64,000 nucleotides of DNA. Origin: Syngnathus acus. Taxonomy: Eukaryota > Chordata > Actinopteri > Syngnathiformes > Syngnathidae. Of the stretch, positions 38,329 through 51,000 are shown piece after piece. The notes under the pieces were generated by a model, which searched no databases, was not told the DNA's origin, and saw only the letters and a list, made by a program, of their open reading frames with translations. The position numbers and the translations under genes are program-made. The stretch covers positions 13,257,976-13,321,975 of the forward strand of contig NC_051089.1 in NCBI RefSeq assembly GCF_901709675.1, in the 5' to 3' direction. Numbering within the stretch: position 1 is the first letter of the stretch; each line of letters begins with the position of its first letter.

Positions 38329-40030
38329 AAAAACACAAAGAAAATCAGTTTTCCAGTCTCATAATTCGATTTTCACAGCACGAGTAGTTTTCAGTCCAGG
38401 ACTGAGCCCTTAAATAACTTGGCAAACGTAAATACGGTCATAAACATCAGGGCCACAGTGACATGAAGACAGACTTCCTAGCACGCAATATTGACTCATG
38501 CTGATTTGCTCAGACTGGATTACATGAGGATTTCTATGTTAAATTTATTCTCCAGTTCCATCACTAAATCAGAAAAAATAAACCAAAACTTACCAAACTG
38601 TCACGTCAATTTAAGACTTTTGGATCAGTGTCACAACCCCTACGCCTTCCAAATAAACAGTCATGCAGTGGGAAAGCCGGTGGTCTGCATCGTTTCCATT
38701 TTCCACTGGAAAGATATTCTCATGCGAGGGGAATCATGATTGCCTTTTGAAACTGAAATTATTCTTCAGTCTAGGGAGAGAAAACCTGATTATTTTTCAA
38801 TTCCATTTGTTTTACAGAAAGGTAACAAACAGCCTTATTTTCATTTCTGCATAATTCGCCATACACACAAAACAAAAAAAAAATACAATTTGTATTGCAA
38901 CACTGTTCTGCATGTGAATTGTGGGCTGTAATAAATACAAATAAGTCAAATGCTTCTCGGTACAAAAGTCACATGTAGTCTTATTTCTTTCAAGTTAATC
39001 CTGACTCTTCATTTAATGCCAGCGGGCGACGGAAAGAACAGGTGGTCACAGTAAAACGTGCTATCTTTACACCTTTTTTATGTATCCCGGAACAGCTGAT
39101 TTAGAGTTCAGTATGTGCTGCCAAGAGACACATTGAGAAAAAGACTCCTTGCATTTGCACGCGCACACACACACACAAACACACACACAAGTCACAACAT
39201 GAGGCACACCAGTACATCCCAGTACCATCTAATACAACACTATTTCAGTTTTATTATCCTGTTCATGATTATGGTTTTAGGTTGTGGTGGTGTAAAACTG
39301 CACCGCAAGCTAGACCTGGAGTGCATTCATCGTGGATGTAAATGAGTAGGGCTCTGCAGAAATGGGTAGTGACTTGCAATGAGATGCAAATTGACAATTA
39401 AAAAGTCAGAATCTGAATTTTTGTATTAGTGAGAATGATTCATAGCATTGCATGTGACGTATAAATATGTTAAGCTGTTAAGTTATCAATTAATAAAACC
39501 CATCTAACCAGAGCTTTTGTTGTTACTTCGCTTTTAGTGTCTTTGCAAACTTGGAGAGATGGACCCTTCCAGGTAAGCTTAATGCGAACTAGCCTCTAAC
39601 AGAACACGCCACACAGTAAATAAAAAGCGAACACAGATATAGGGTTTGAGTCCAAGGTCTGTAAATAACGTGGAGAAAAGCACTTGTACAAGAAATAAAA
39701 ATTGACAAATGGCAGACAAAACATTTACGATGCTACTTTAAATGTTAACAGCTTCAATTAAATTGAAGTTGAATGATTGAAACAACTACTCGAAGAGAGG
39801 TTTAAACATATGACAATAAAGGACAGTATTGACTGGTGTTTTACACTGACCTATAAATTACTGAGTGATTATTATACTGAAACCAGAAAATAATTAAGTG
39901 CAAAGCAGCCATTACTGACAAATATTTCTTAGAACATTAGGACACGTTTGCATTAAAAATGTGTAATATGTCAGATTGTACAAAGAGCAATGGTTAAAAA
40001 AAGCTTCCTTTGTTGATTCTTAGTTGTTTA
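37610..40030. other. Gene-free stretch upstream of fibin
   Basis: No supported gene. It contains a long GAAA microsatellite and a short CA run near 39162-39190. The expected position of slc5a12 is here or further left, and no exon was seen. Confidence 0.45.
38254..38332. repeat. (GAAA)n microsatellite, about 19 units
   Basis: A perfect purine tetranucleotide array of about 79 bp with no interruption, the longest simple repeat in the window. Purine/pyrimidine mirror tracts of this kind can form triplex DNA and vary in length. Confidence 0.97.
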
Positions 40031-40042
40031 GGAGTAATTTTT

Positions 40043-40279
40043 TAATGTGTCATATTATATACAGTCAAAGCTACAAAACAAACTGACAAAGAACTCGTTT
40101 TCAAATCAGACGAGTAAAAATTGGTCAAATATTTAAAAAAAAAAAGATATTATTAAAAGTGAAGACAATTTGCAATTCTAGTAATGACACGAATTTGAAG
40201 CACAATTTGTCTTCGCGGGCCACATAAAATGATGTGGCGGGCCGTATCTGGCCCCCGGGTTTTGAGTTTGACACCAGTA
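40043..40279 (+). mobile_element. hAT-type MITE, copy 3, 5'-truncated
   Basis: It shares with copy 1 the blocks cagacgagtaaaaa, aaaagtgaagacaatttgca, and the 3' end cttcgcgggccacataaaat followed by ccccgggttttgagtttgac, with the terminus worn to accagta. The first 80 or so bases of the family are missing and no target duplication remains. It lies about 500 bases upstream of fibin. Confidence 0.85.
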
Positions 40280-40599
40280 ATGTAGATCTTCAAATTTTAT
40301 TTTCAAAGAAAATACACATTGTTCTTCTGTCTCAACTCGCTCTAGCCCTCTCCTTTTTGTGACTTTTTTGGTAGTGTGCCAAAGTAAACCGTGATATTGC
40401 AGCCACTGGTGTGCGATTCCTTGCAATAATGAAAACCAGCAAGTGCTCCTGTTTTTTGAGTAGTAGTAGTAGTAGACTGACCCCTCCAACCCGTGTGCTG
40501 CCTTGAAGTGACGACATGTAATCCGAGACGGGCTGGGGAAAAAATGTGCACAACTCCTTTGCTCGCCACTCCATCCATCCATATGATGCGTTTGTCGCA

Positions 40600-41412
<813 letters not shown>

Positions 41413-43335
41413 GACAATAGCCCTGATATTCAACTGTAATTTTATGATGTTTGACCTCGAGGGAGCGCAATTACACATATATTGACCACAATCAAGTCGT
41501 CTTACTTCTGGCAATCAATTTTGATTCAACATCACTGTGTTTGTATTTTTGCAGTGCTGCAAACCAGTCATGAACATGTCCATCAAAAATGAGCATAACC
41601 ATCTTTTTACATCAGTTTTCGCTGGCTGTGCAAAAATTTAAACGCCGCAATCTTGGGAACAAGCAGCGGTGGAAAATAGATCACCGAGTACAGTTTTCCC
41701 TCATTTGATGCCAAGTTCTGTTCTTTATCTAAATGTCATTTTTATTCTAATTGAAATTTATTCTGATTTGTCAGCTGTATTTGTCAGGTTTGACCTAAAA
41801 AAATAATCATTCTCTATAGCATGGTGTATTTTGCTGAAGTAATACACCCATTAGGCCACAGGTACTTTACTTGTAAATTATAATATATACTGTTGTGACT
41901 GTAATTATAATAATTCCAAACATTTTATATACTCAAATTTTTCTTATGTCCAAGGATGGAAATCAGCTACAACTCATTTATAATTGTGCAATACACAAAT
42001 AGTTCTCATTCGGCTTTCACTTACAGATTGATTCTATTTGGGTTTATGACAGACAGCTTCCAAATCTATGAGGTTCTCAAAGTTTACCTGTCATGGAAAG
42101 TGTGATCCATTTGACCACAACTGTATACTGTACACAGACACACGCACAGAATTCCTGGAAGCAGCCTTGATTGTACCCCTTAAGCAAGACACATGTCTGA
42201 CAGATTTGCTGGATAATCTAATTTTCAGGAAGGGAAGAGCAGGAAAAATGGAGAGAAGAATTCAAACCATAATAATTATTTACTGAGTATTTAGGATTTA
42301 TTTTTCCAACGTTCGTAGGGATGTTTATTCCGAGGAATTTCGTAACAGGCCAGCAGATGTTGCACAGTTCCAGACTGTTGGGGTGCTAAATATTGAACTC
42401 AAAATGTAAGGCAGGCAATATAAAATGTAATGTTTATGTTCTGAAGCTATGTATGTATGTTGAGTGCCAGTATCTATCTTAAAAAATATTTTAATGTGTA
42501 TTCTTTATTCATGCTAAGGTTGAAATGGAGCATCCTATGTGTATGGTAATATACAGTCTGTGTGAGACAGCATACTTGTATAAATATATAATATAGTAGA
42601 TAAAGACTGCAGGCAGCACTCGAGAAATTCAACCTCAAACGGCAATTTGTGTGACATTATCAGATTGTGTTGTGTTTTCACAAGTAAAGAGTTGTTTGAA
42701 GTGAAGTATTGGATTTGGTGTCAACTGTATGTTATTTCAAAGATGTTATACTTTATAGGAATTTTTTGGACACTTTTTTATTAGTGAATGCAGTATCACC
42801 TTTCTTCTGTTGGGGGGAAAACAGCCCCCAGTGTGACATGACAGCACTATAATCAATGGGCACACGGTCCTGCCACATCTTTGACAGTTTTGAGGTTTGC
42901 TTTAAATTAAACACAGAGAGGCCCTCTAATTATGAGTGTTGTGGAGGAACAACCTACTCATTGGATGTACAATAGTGGGCCTCCACAAAATGTTTTTTCC
43001 CCCCATTACTCTTCTCCAATGCACTGAAAACAGCATTTTACAGTGTGTAGTCACATTCAGTGGCACAGAGGATGTTTTGTCACTCAACTAAAAAAGTTTA
43101 TTCTTTAAAACACAGTAACGAATGTAATTCAATGTAACTTGCAACGTAAGTAGTAGATGGAGTAAGTAAGTCTGCCCCTCTGTTACACATAAATGATGTG
43201 ATAATTATTTGATATAAGCATTACTGTCATGCTTATGATCACCAATTTTATCCAGTTGTCCTAAATGGATCGCAGCTTATTAATGTACATTTATTGTATC
43301 GATGGATGCATATCTGTGCAACAATACAGGCATAA
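41413..43335. other. fibin 3' UTR and fibin-bbox1 intergenic sequence
   Basis: AT-rich and non-coding. The fibin 3' UTR must begin here; I found no canonical AATAAA close to the stop, so its end is unknown. The plus frame at 42068-42286 has no domain. Confidence 0.45.
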
Positions 43336-43341
43336 TCCATT

Positions 43342-43993
43342 TTAATTCCTGGAGAAATACAATTTCAGAGGGGTGCTTTTGTATCTGTCAAACACATTAA
43401 TTAGCATGCTGCTTTTGTTGTCACAAAGGCACAGGTCACCTTTATGACTAAGTTGTAAACAATTGGCCTTTGGAACATGTAGGGTAATAAAAAACTGCTG
43501 GAACGTAGTGATATTTTGGCTGCGCAATCGTGACAGGAGCGGTGTTGTTATGTCACGTTGCACTGCCTCCTCCTGCGACCTTTCACCGACTTTCTCTTCC
43601 ACATTGACAGCCGGGGCATGTTGTGTTGGTAGACACCGAGCCACGGGGATCGAGGAAATCAGGTACAGTGCAACAAAGGTACTCAAAACGGTGTGTTTAG
43701 TGTCTTCTCTGGGCTGCAGAATACCATTGATAAAAACAAAAACTGGTCGAGTAGTAAATGTGGCGTTTAAAGCCCTACGAGCAACGATGACGTCATTTAG
43801 CTTCCTAGCAGACGGAGGCATGCAATTCTTCAATAAAACAGATGTTTTTAGATATTTGGCATTTGTTATGTACACTGTTGGGAGACGGAACATTGAAGTG
43901 ACGCCAATTTCGGACACTCGGTTGTTTGCACCGTTGTGTTCAGTACGGTGCCCCAGACATGACAGCTACTACGTTGTGGGTACAAACTACTAA
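43342..43993. other. Segment open on both strands, unassigned; possible bbox1 5' region
   Basis: A plus frame of 176 codons (43463-43993) and a minus frame of up to 191 codons (43342-43917) overlap. Neither shows a domain or homology I recognise. The segment is more GC-rich than its surroundings and lies 0.6 kb before the first bbox1 coding exon. A donor-like site (gaaatcag|gtacag at 43662/43663) would allow a non-coding bbox1 5' exon. It could also be a worn repeat. No function is claimed. Confidence 0.3.
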
Positions 43994-44275
43994 GTCCGCA
44001 TGGACTACTACTTCATGTGTATAAAGTAGCCATTGCTCCGTGCAGATCAGTTGGATAAGTAAATTGTTTAAAGGTTGAAAGGGAAAAGTTACACTGAATA
44101 GACAGGAATAGCGTGATCAAATTTTATTTTAAGGTTCGGGATGAGTTACGAGGACATCATGAAAAGTCTGGCATTGCAAGGAATCATTATGTCCAAGAGA
44201 CATTTGAATTGACTTTTGAGAAGCCAGGTTGCTTTACAACTTGGTTTTACATTCAACTGGCTTCCAGATAAACTG

Positions 44276-44326
44276 GCTCATTCCAGATGTGAGCCCATCC
44301 CAGATGTGAGCCCATCCCAGATGTGA
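44276..44326 (+). repeat. Short tandem repeat, 17-bp unit
   Basis: Three tandem copies of ccagatgtgagcccatc (the last partial) lie about 280 bp before the first bbox1 coding exon. Confidence 0.85.
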
Positions 44327-44574
44327 GCGTTGGGCAATGTCAATCCAATAATGTTATTTTTCCTGTCTGCAGTTTTGTTGCAAGCTAAATAGAAAAAAGT
44401 GAAATAAGCATTCGTCACAAGCCACATTCAACTGCATACGTCAATAAAAATGTGAAACAAAACGTCTAAGTACACTAAGAGGACCATATGTGTGTTGTAC
44501 TCAAAACAGATAAAAATCAAACAATGTTATGTTGTGGTTTTTTTTTGCTATTGACATTTTCTATTACTTCACAG

Positions 44575-45014
44575 TTGGTGGTTCTGTCTCATTTGGAAAG
44601 GAAGCCTGAACAATGTTGAGTACCTTGGCCCGTGTCACCCGGTCTGCTCTGCAGAGATGCACGTCTTCCGTGGCCTGTCAGACGATTAAGTTTGGTCGTA
44701 GACCACAAAAGGTTTCACATCCATCGTCTGTTCATCCGACACTTGTGCAGCTTCGTGGACAGCACACTTTGGGTTCATCTTCCTTCTCTGTGGCCAGCCA
44801 CTCTGTGAGACATGCCCGAGCACTGGATGAAGAGCGGCTGGTGGAGGTTGAGTGGGAAGATGGAGGGCAAAACCTGTATCCCTTCACGTGGCTGAGGGAC
44901 AATTGCCAGTGCTCACTTTGTACACTGCAATCAGCTCAGGCCCGTAAACTGCTGATGTCCGATCTGGACATTCACACAGGCATTAATGTTGTTGAGGTTA
45001 CCAATGACAGCAAG
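44575..45014 (+). CDS. bbox1: bbox1 coding exon 1 (leader and zinc-site start)
   Basis: Acceptor ttacttcacag precedes 44575, so 38 bases of 5' UTR come before the ATG at 44613 (cctgaacaATGttg). Residues 1-134 end at AAG|gtaggt in phase 0. The leader MLSTLARVTRSALQRC... is followed by ALDEERLVEVEWEDGG, where alignment to the human protein begins, then the WLRDNCQC zinc motif and SAQARKLL. At least one non-coding exon must lie upstream. Confidence 0.92.
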
Positions 45015-48000
45015 GTAGGTCAACAAATCATTATTACCAACCTATATTATAAATTACATTTATGGATGTCATTGTCCGTTACATTCAGAGAAACCTAAAA
45101 AAAAAAACATTGATCCATGATAAATATTACAATCGTGATATTGCAAACACATGAATGATGCAGGGAAATTTGTTTCGTAATCTTGCTTTTGACGCTAACA
45201 GTCAAAACGAATCGTTCATTCTTTTTATATTGGCCACATAATTGATTCATTTCATGTATTTAATCTCATTATATTGTTGACTGAAAACAATGAGGCCGGG
45301 TAGATTGTGATCTATTGCTTCCTTTAATTTTTTTTTTTTTTTAAACAAACCACCAGATGGCTTGACGAGCTTTCAGCTGGATTTGTTTTAAAACTGCATT
45401 CCGCAGGATTTTAAGTTTCTAATCGTTACTGCTACCTGTGGCCAAAAAATGAAATTGCACACTCACATGCATGGGTTTTCCTTTTTTTAGGCTTCCTCTG
45501 AGAAACTGGGTGTCTGGGGCATGCTAGATGTCGGTCTCTTCTGAGCAGATGTAGAATCCATTATGGCGAAATAAAAGCTTCTGGTCGGGACTCTGTGAGA
45601 CAACGAGCTAACACGAGAACGCGCATGACGCACATGCGCAGAAAACCCGATTCCAGCCTGAAAATTATTTTCCAGAAGCTTGCAAGAATACCCATTGTTT
45701 TAATCTGCAATTTGCAAGATGTATTAGCCATAAATGGACAAATGAAAGTCATTGTAAAGTTATTTAGGGGCAAAATCCTGTGGAGTACAGCTTTAACATT
45801 ACAATCTCAGAGCATATGCGTAAAAATTACAGAACTCGGTAAAAGATTAAATTGTGGTCCACAAATGAAGCGCAACATACTGTAATTTTCGGACTATAAG
45901 TCGCACCGGAGTATAAGTCGCACCAGCCATAAAATGCCCAAAAAAGTGAAAAAAAACATATATATGTATATAAGTCGCTCCTGAGTATAAGTCGCCCCCC
46001 CACCCAAACTATGAAAAAAACCGCGACTTATAGTCCGAAAATTACGGTAAATGAGTGGACACCAATAAATTAAAAATAAAACCACATAAAATTAAAAATA
46101 TTCACTCAAATGTTGACCATTGATTGCACATTTTTGGGGTGGTAGCAAATTAATTTAGTTATGTGGCAAAAATAAGTATGCACCAATTAAAGCAAAGATA
46201 ATGAAACACAAGTCACACAAATCCAATCACAAGTGAATCCAATCCTAAAAATTCTGATAATTGAGATGTGTCAGTGAGCAGCGTACAGTCTGCGAAGCTA
46301 ACATGGGTGAACACATTAAAAATACAGTGTGTAGGATTTATTGCCATCTAGTAGTGGACTAATAGAATGCAATGACCTAATTTTCAAATCCATTAAAAAT
46401 AAAATAAAAAATATTCACGCACATGTTAACCATTGATTAATTGATTGGAGTCGAGTGGACAGATAATCACTAATCCAGTCTCTTGGAATAAAGAAAATAT
46501 ATAGTAAGCAACAAAAATCTGAGGATAAATTTTAGTGTGAGGATACCATACATATTCAGCATACTGAACAAAAATGGACTTCCTCAAAAGTGCACTCAAC
46601 TTGAGATGAATCCGCGATGGCAGCGTTGGTCTTTGAGGCTGTTTCTCTTCAGCTGGAACACATGTTGAAGTCAAGGTTGTGATCAGTCTCAGACAACAGT
46701 ATATTTTGGCACAAACACTTAGGGCATCTGCTCAAAAGCTGAATGGAAGAGCATTTTCACCTTTCAGCACACTCAAAAGTAACAAGCGACAAAGGGGGAC
46801 ACATTAAAGATGACATATGGCAATGTGACTTTTTTTTTTAAATACAAATAGTTGCGTCTCTGTTGTGTCTGCTCAAGTGTGAGATTGTTCTACAAAGTCA
46901 ATCTTCGTTTCCTATTTCTGAGATTGTGTCTGTAAGCAAGCCAATCTGAATTATGTCTCATTTTGACACACAAATATGTTTGCGGGGTTTAAGCATGCAA
47001 CTGCCTGATAGCTCGAGAGCCACAACAGTACGTAATAGTTATTAGTTGTTTATTCATGATTTAAGTCTTGCATTGTTTTTACTAGTTAAGTACCGATTTT
47101 AATACATTTTCTAAAAAGTATCCTCAAAATCTGTTTTGAGGATTTTCTAACAAGTAAATCAATCCCTAAGCTTCTACTGGATTTGATAAAGGATACAGAT
47201 TTTGACTGCTTTACATCTCAGTTGATAAAGTGTGTGACTCGTGCCATTCTTCATTTCCATCGCCAGCAGTGCTACCGGCTGGCAACGGTGTCTGGCTCTT
47301 GTGTTTGTCGCTGTCTGTTACGCACATTTGTCACCTTGAAAAGGTTGGGGAAAAAAAAACTGTCGCCTTCTCTGCCTCACAAAGTTAACGCCGCTTCATA
47401 CTCACAAGTCCTCCAACAGCTTTTTTTTTCCTTGCGGTCCTCTGAATCAAGTCTGCACAATAGCAGTAAGAAGATAAAAGTAGTCCATTGCCAAAAAGGC
47501 AAAAGGATGGGGAAGCGTTGGATCAATCACAATAGATGCGGCATTTTTATGTTTTTATAGCGCATCAATTAAGAATAAAACAATTCTACTGAAAAGCAAA
47601 CAAAACTTTATGAAAGTGTTTGAGGACGCCTCTTGGCAATTGCCTGTTTGCCAAATGGGAAGTTCACCTTTGACAACCAAGTCACAATGTCTCCTGCCTT
47701 TCGCCAGAAGTTAATTGGGATCATCATCTCCGACACTTATTGAGTGCTATAGAAAATGAAGGAAATGAGATTTTTTTTTTCTGGTTCCTCCACAGTTGTC
47801 CATTGTGTGGCCTGATCAACACACAAGTGTGTTTGATGCGGAGTGGCTAAAGAAACGCAGCTTTTCTCTTGAGGCCAGAGAAGCCATGCAAGAAGAGCTC
47901 TTCCTCAATGGTGAGTTGCTGTTTTTATTCCTCGTTTGGATTTGAAAGCTTAGCCAATTGTTTTTGAATGACTTTCAAAGAGCAGAATTGTTTGTCAGAC

Positions 48001-51000
48001 TCCTGTCGTCCCACAAGTATTAAGTTTTCATCTGACGACGACAAGCTGAAGAAATTGTGAAAGCAAGTGTGAATTAGAGGTTCAGATTTTTCTTTCTGGA
48101 CAGTAAATGGCCCACCTTGATGATTCAATTGATTTTTTTCCACCGTTTACTGGCATTCAGTAAAAGCAGGAGCTTGTGGTTGACAACAAAATTATTGTTT
48201 ATGCAGAAACAACATTGTGCCAGTGTCTGAAAATCATCCTAAAAGGGTGGAACACCTTCTAAATCCTTCACATGAAACCAAGAGAAATGATTTAGATTTG
48301 GACTTGGTTGATAGCTTGACATTGATCCAGTCTGCTCTACACAGTTTAAGGTCTTACACTTGAGTGCCTGGCGCGGGAGTGGACTGTAGTTGGACTGTGT
48401 GATCTACCTTCGGTCCTGAAGGACCCACAGGGTTGAGTGGTTCCTGCTGTACCTGTTCCAGATTGATTACTGATCCTCTACAGGAGGCTAAATTTTCATT
48501 GCAGTTATGAGTTAGTGAGCCTGCTTATGCAAAAACTACCACAAATGTTTTTTTTGTTTTCCATGCAAACCAACCACACTCTTGAGTGTGTTTCTAGATT
48601 TTAACTGCAGTCCTCTAAAATGCTGCTTGGCTTGCTTGCAGTGCAAAATGACACACTCTTGAGGTTTAATTATTTCTTCCTCGGAGCCAGACTGAAATTC
48701 CTTCCACTGGGAAAAAACACAGGAAAGATGGACAAATTAATGATAAACAGCTTCTTCCAAGAGGTTTTCTCATAATGTCACATATGTGTTATTCATCGTT
48801 GGTCTTACTCCCCCACTCATATGGTGAACCCAATCCAGAATGTGCCTGTTCAAAAGTATTTAACGCGAATATACTCACTGGGAAAGGCCACTGTGAGGTC
48901 AATAAATTAACTGGCCCTCTGAGGATTGTTTTTCAGCCGGTACTGCATGTCATTTTTTGTGTCTTGGAGCATGTTTTACCTTTCTGCTGCTGCTGTTTCT
49001 GTGTCTATGCGCACTGTTGTCGGGCTACGGTAGCTATTATTGGTTGGGCATGAAACTAATCCATAAAAATTCAAGTGTTATTTTCAGTGAGTCTCTTTGA
49101 TATGAGTCAAATGTCCTGCTTAGAGGAGAAAAACAAGACCTGGAAGTCCCTGAGATGCCTGTGAGTCCAATTATGGTGTCTTATCATAGTATAACTCATT
49201 TATGGTATTTTGCTCTCGTGTATGTCAATAAATTTGATAAATGTAGATTTTTAATGTCTGGCAAGTGCCTATTAGTCACATTTCTTTCATACTCATAAAG
49301 CAAAGACACAAAAATGCTGAAAGTGCTTCAAATCTAAATTAACAAATTGGGTCTTGAGCCTTCTTTTTAAAAATATCAACGGTCTGTGAGGCCCTGAGTT
49401 CCTCTCGTTCCACAGATTGCTATGGGTCTAACAGTAGTTTTGACTCTGGGTATAATATTACTAAAAGTCCAGTACCAGAAGACGTAGCGGCTCAAAATGA
49501 TATAAGATCAGAGATACCAAAGCAGCTAACACCATGAAGGGTTTTATAGATTAAGAAACAGACCTTAAAATTGATCGTGAAACACACAGGATACCAATGT
49601 TCCTCCAACCTCTTAGATCCTCATCAGCATACGAGCTGCTGAATTCCGCACTAATTGTAAATTACTTATAGGTTTATTTAGTTTAAGGGAAGACCAGATC
49701 ATGAAAGAAATCAATGAACCTGGACATTAGTGTGCATTTGTGTCTTTGTGTTTTCTCTCGAGACAAATGGGCAAATCCTGGCGATGCTCTTAAAGTGGTA
49801 GAATCCAGTGTTTGCTATTGTTAATGTGCGGGATCAAATTTCGCTCAGTGTTGAAATACTCAGGTGTTTAACTTTGGCTGATAGCGCAAACTAAAATTGC
49901 GTGAGTTTCTCTTTCTTTACAATGCACACAGCTTTATTAATGCAGCGCATTTCACAACAGCTTAAGCTATAACAAAACACTTTACATATAACATAAAACA
50001 CGAAACACAAATTAATATACAGTAGTCGTAATATAACGTAGACACCAATGTAACAATAACACCAGTCAGTCAAAAGTCAAATATTGTACTTTTAAATTAG
50101 GGAATGTTGTTAGTCTGGCCGCCAATGACTTTCACTTGAAAATATTTGTGGGTTGGTTGTGTTTAAAATGTTCAAGTTTGTGTTTTCCCCCATTTCCTTT
50201 CAGCCGTTTTAGTAATTTTGTTTCCCGTGTTCTTCTGTGGTGGTCAGGATTTGCCAAGAGTTTATTGGCTCTACTCTATCAAGTAGAAATTTAATTTTCT
50301 TGTTAAAATCTCAAGAGGGGGATAGAATGTCTGTTAAAACGTTAACCAAATGAGAAGTCCCTTCAACATTGAGGTAATGCTTTCTACCGGTGCCTTCCAG
50401 TATGCGGTTAAAACCACTCACGGTAAATTCAATTCACACTCATTACCATTCAATTCATATTCATTACCATTCGTATTCATTCATTATGATGGATTCATGG
50501 TTGACGCAAAAGTATGACGTAGTCTTATTAAATTACATAAATTGTACTCTATATAGAAATGGGAAGAAATGATTTGTGTCACAATAAAAGGCACATGCCT
50601 GAAAACCCGCCCCTCCATAGTTTATGTTGTGTATGTAAGAAGTGCAGAAATTGTGATCCAGTTTTTAATTTTGAACAGTACAAAAATAACAAAAAAAAAT
50701 TAAAAATCTACTAGTACTGCCTGTCCGAAAAGAATAAGGAATATGTTAACATAGATTTCAATCCTAGCCCTCAGCTTAATGTTCTTCTAATGCTCTTAAA
50801 TGCTTCTCTTTTGGTCAGACAGTTTTCCTAGTGACAACGGCAGTGTATCACACCTTTCAATTAGGTTTCAAATTAAATGCTCAGACGTCGCTTTACAGCT
50901 GAATTGCGAGGTAAGTCTCTTTCGGCAGTTTTCTACAACGTTAGGTAAGAGCAGGTTGCTCTTGTGAGCACCTCTTTTCTGCCACATGGAAAACGGATTT

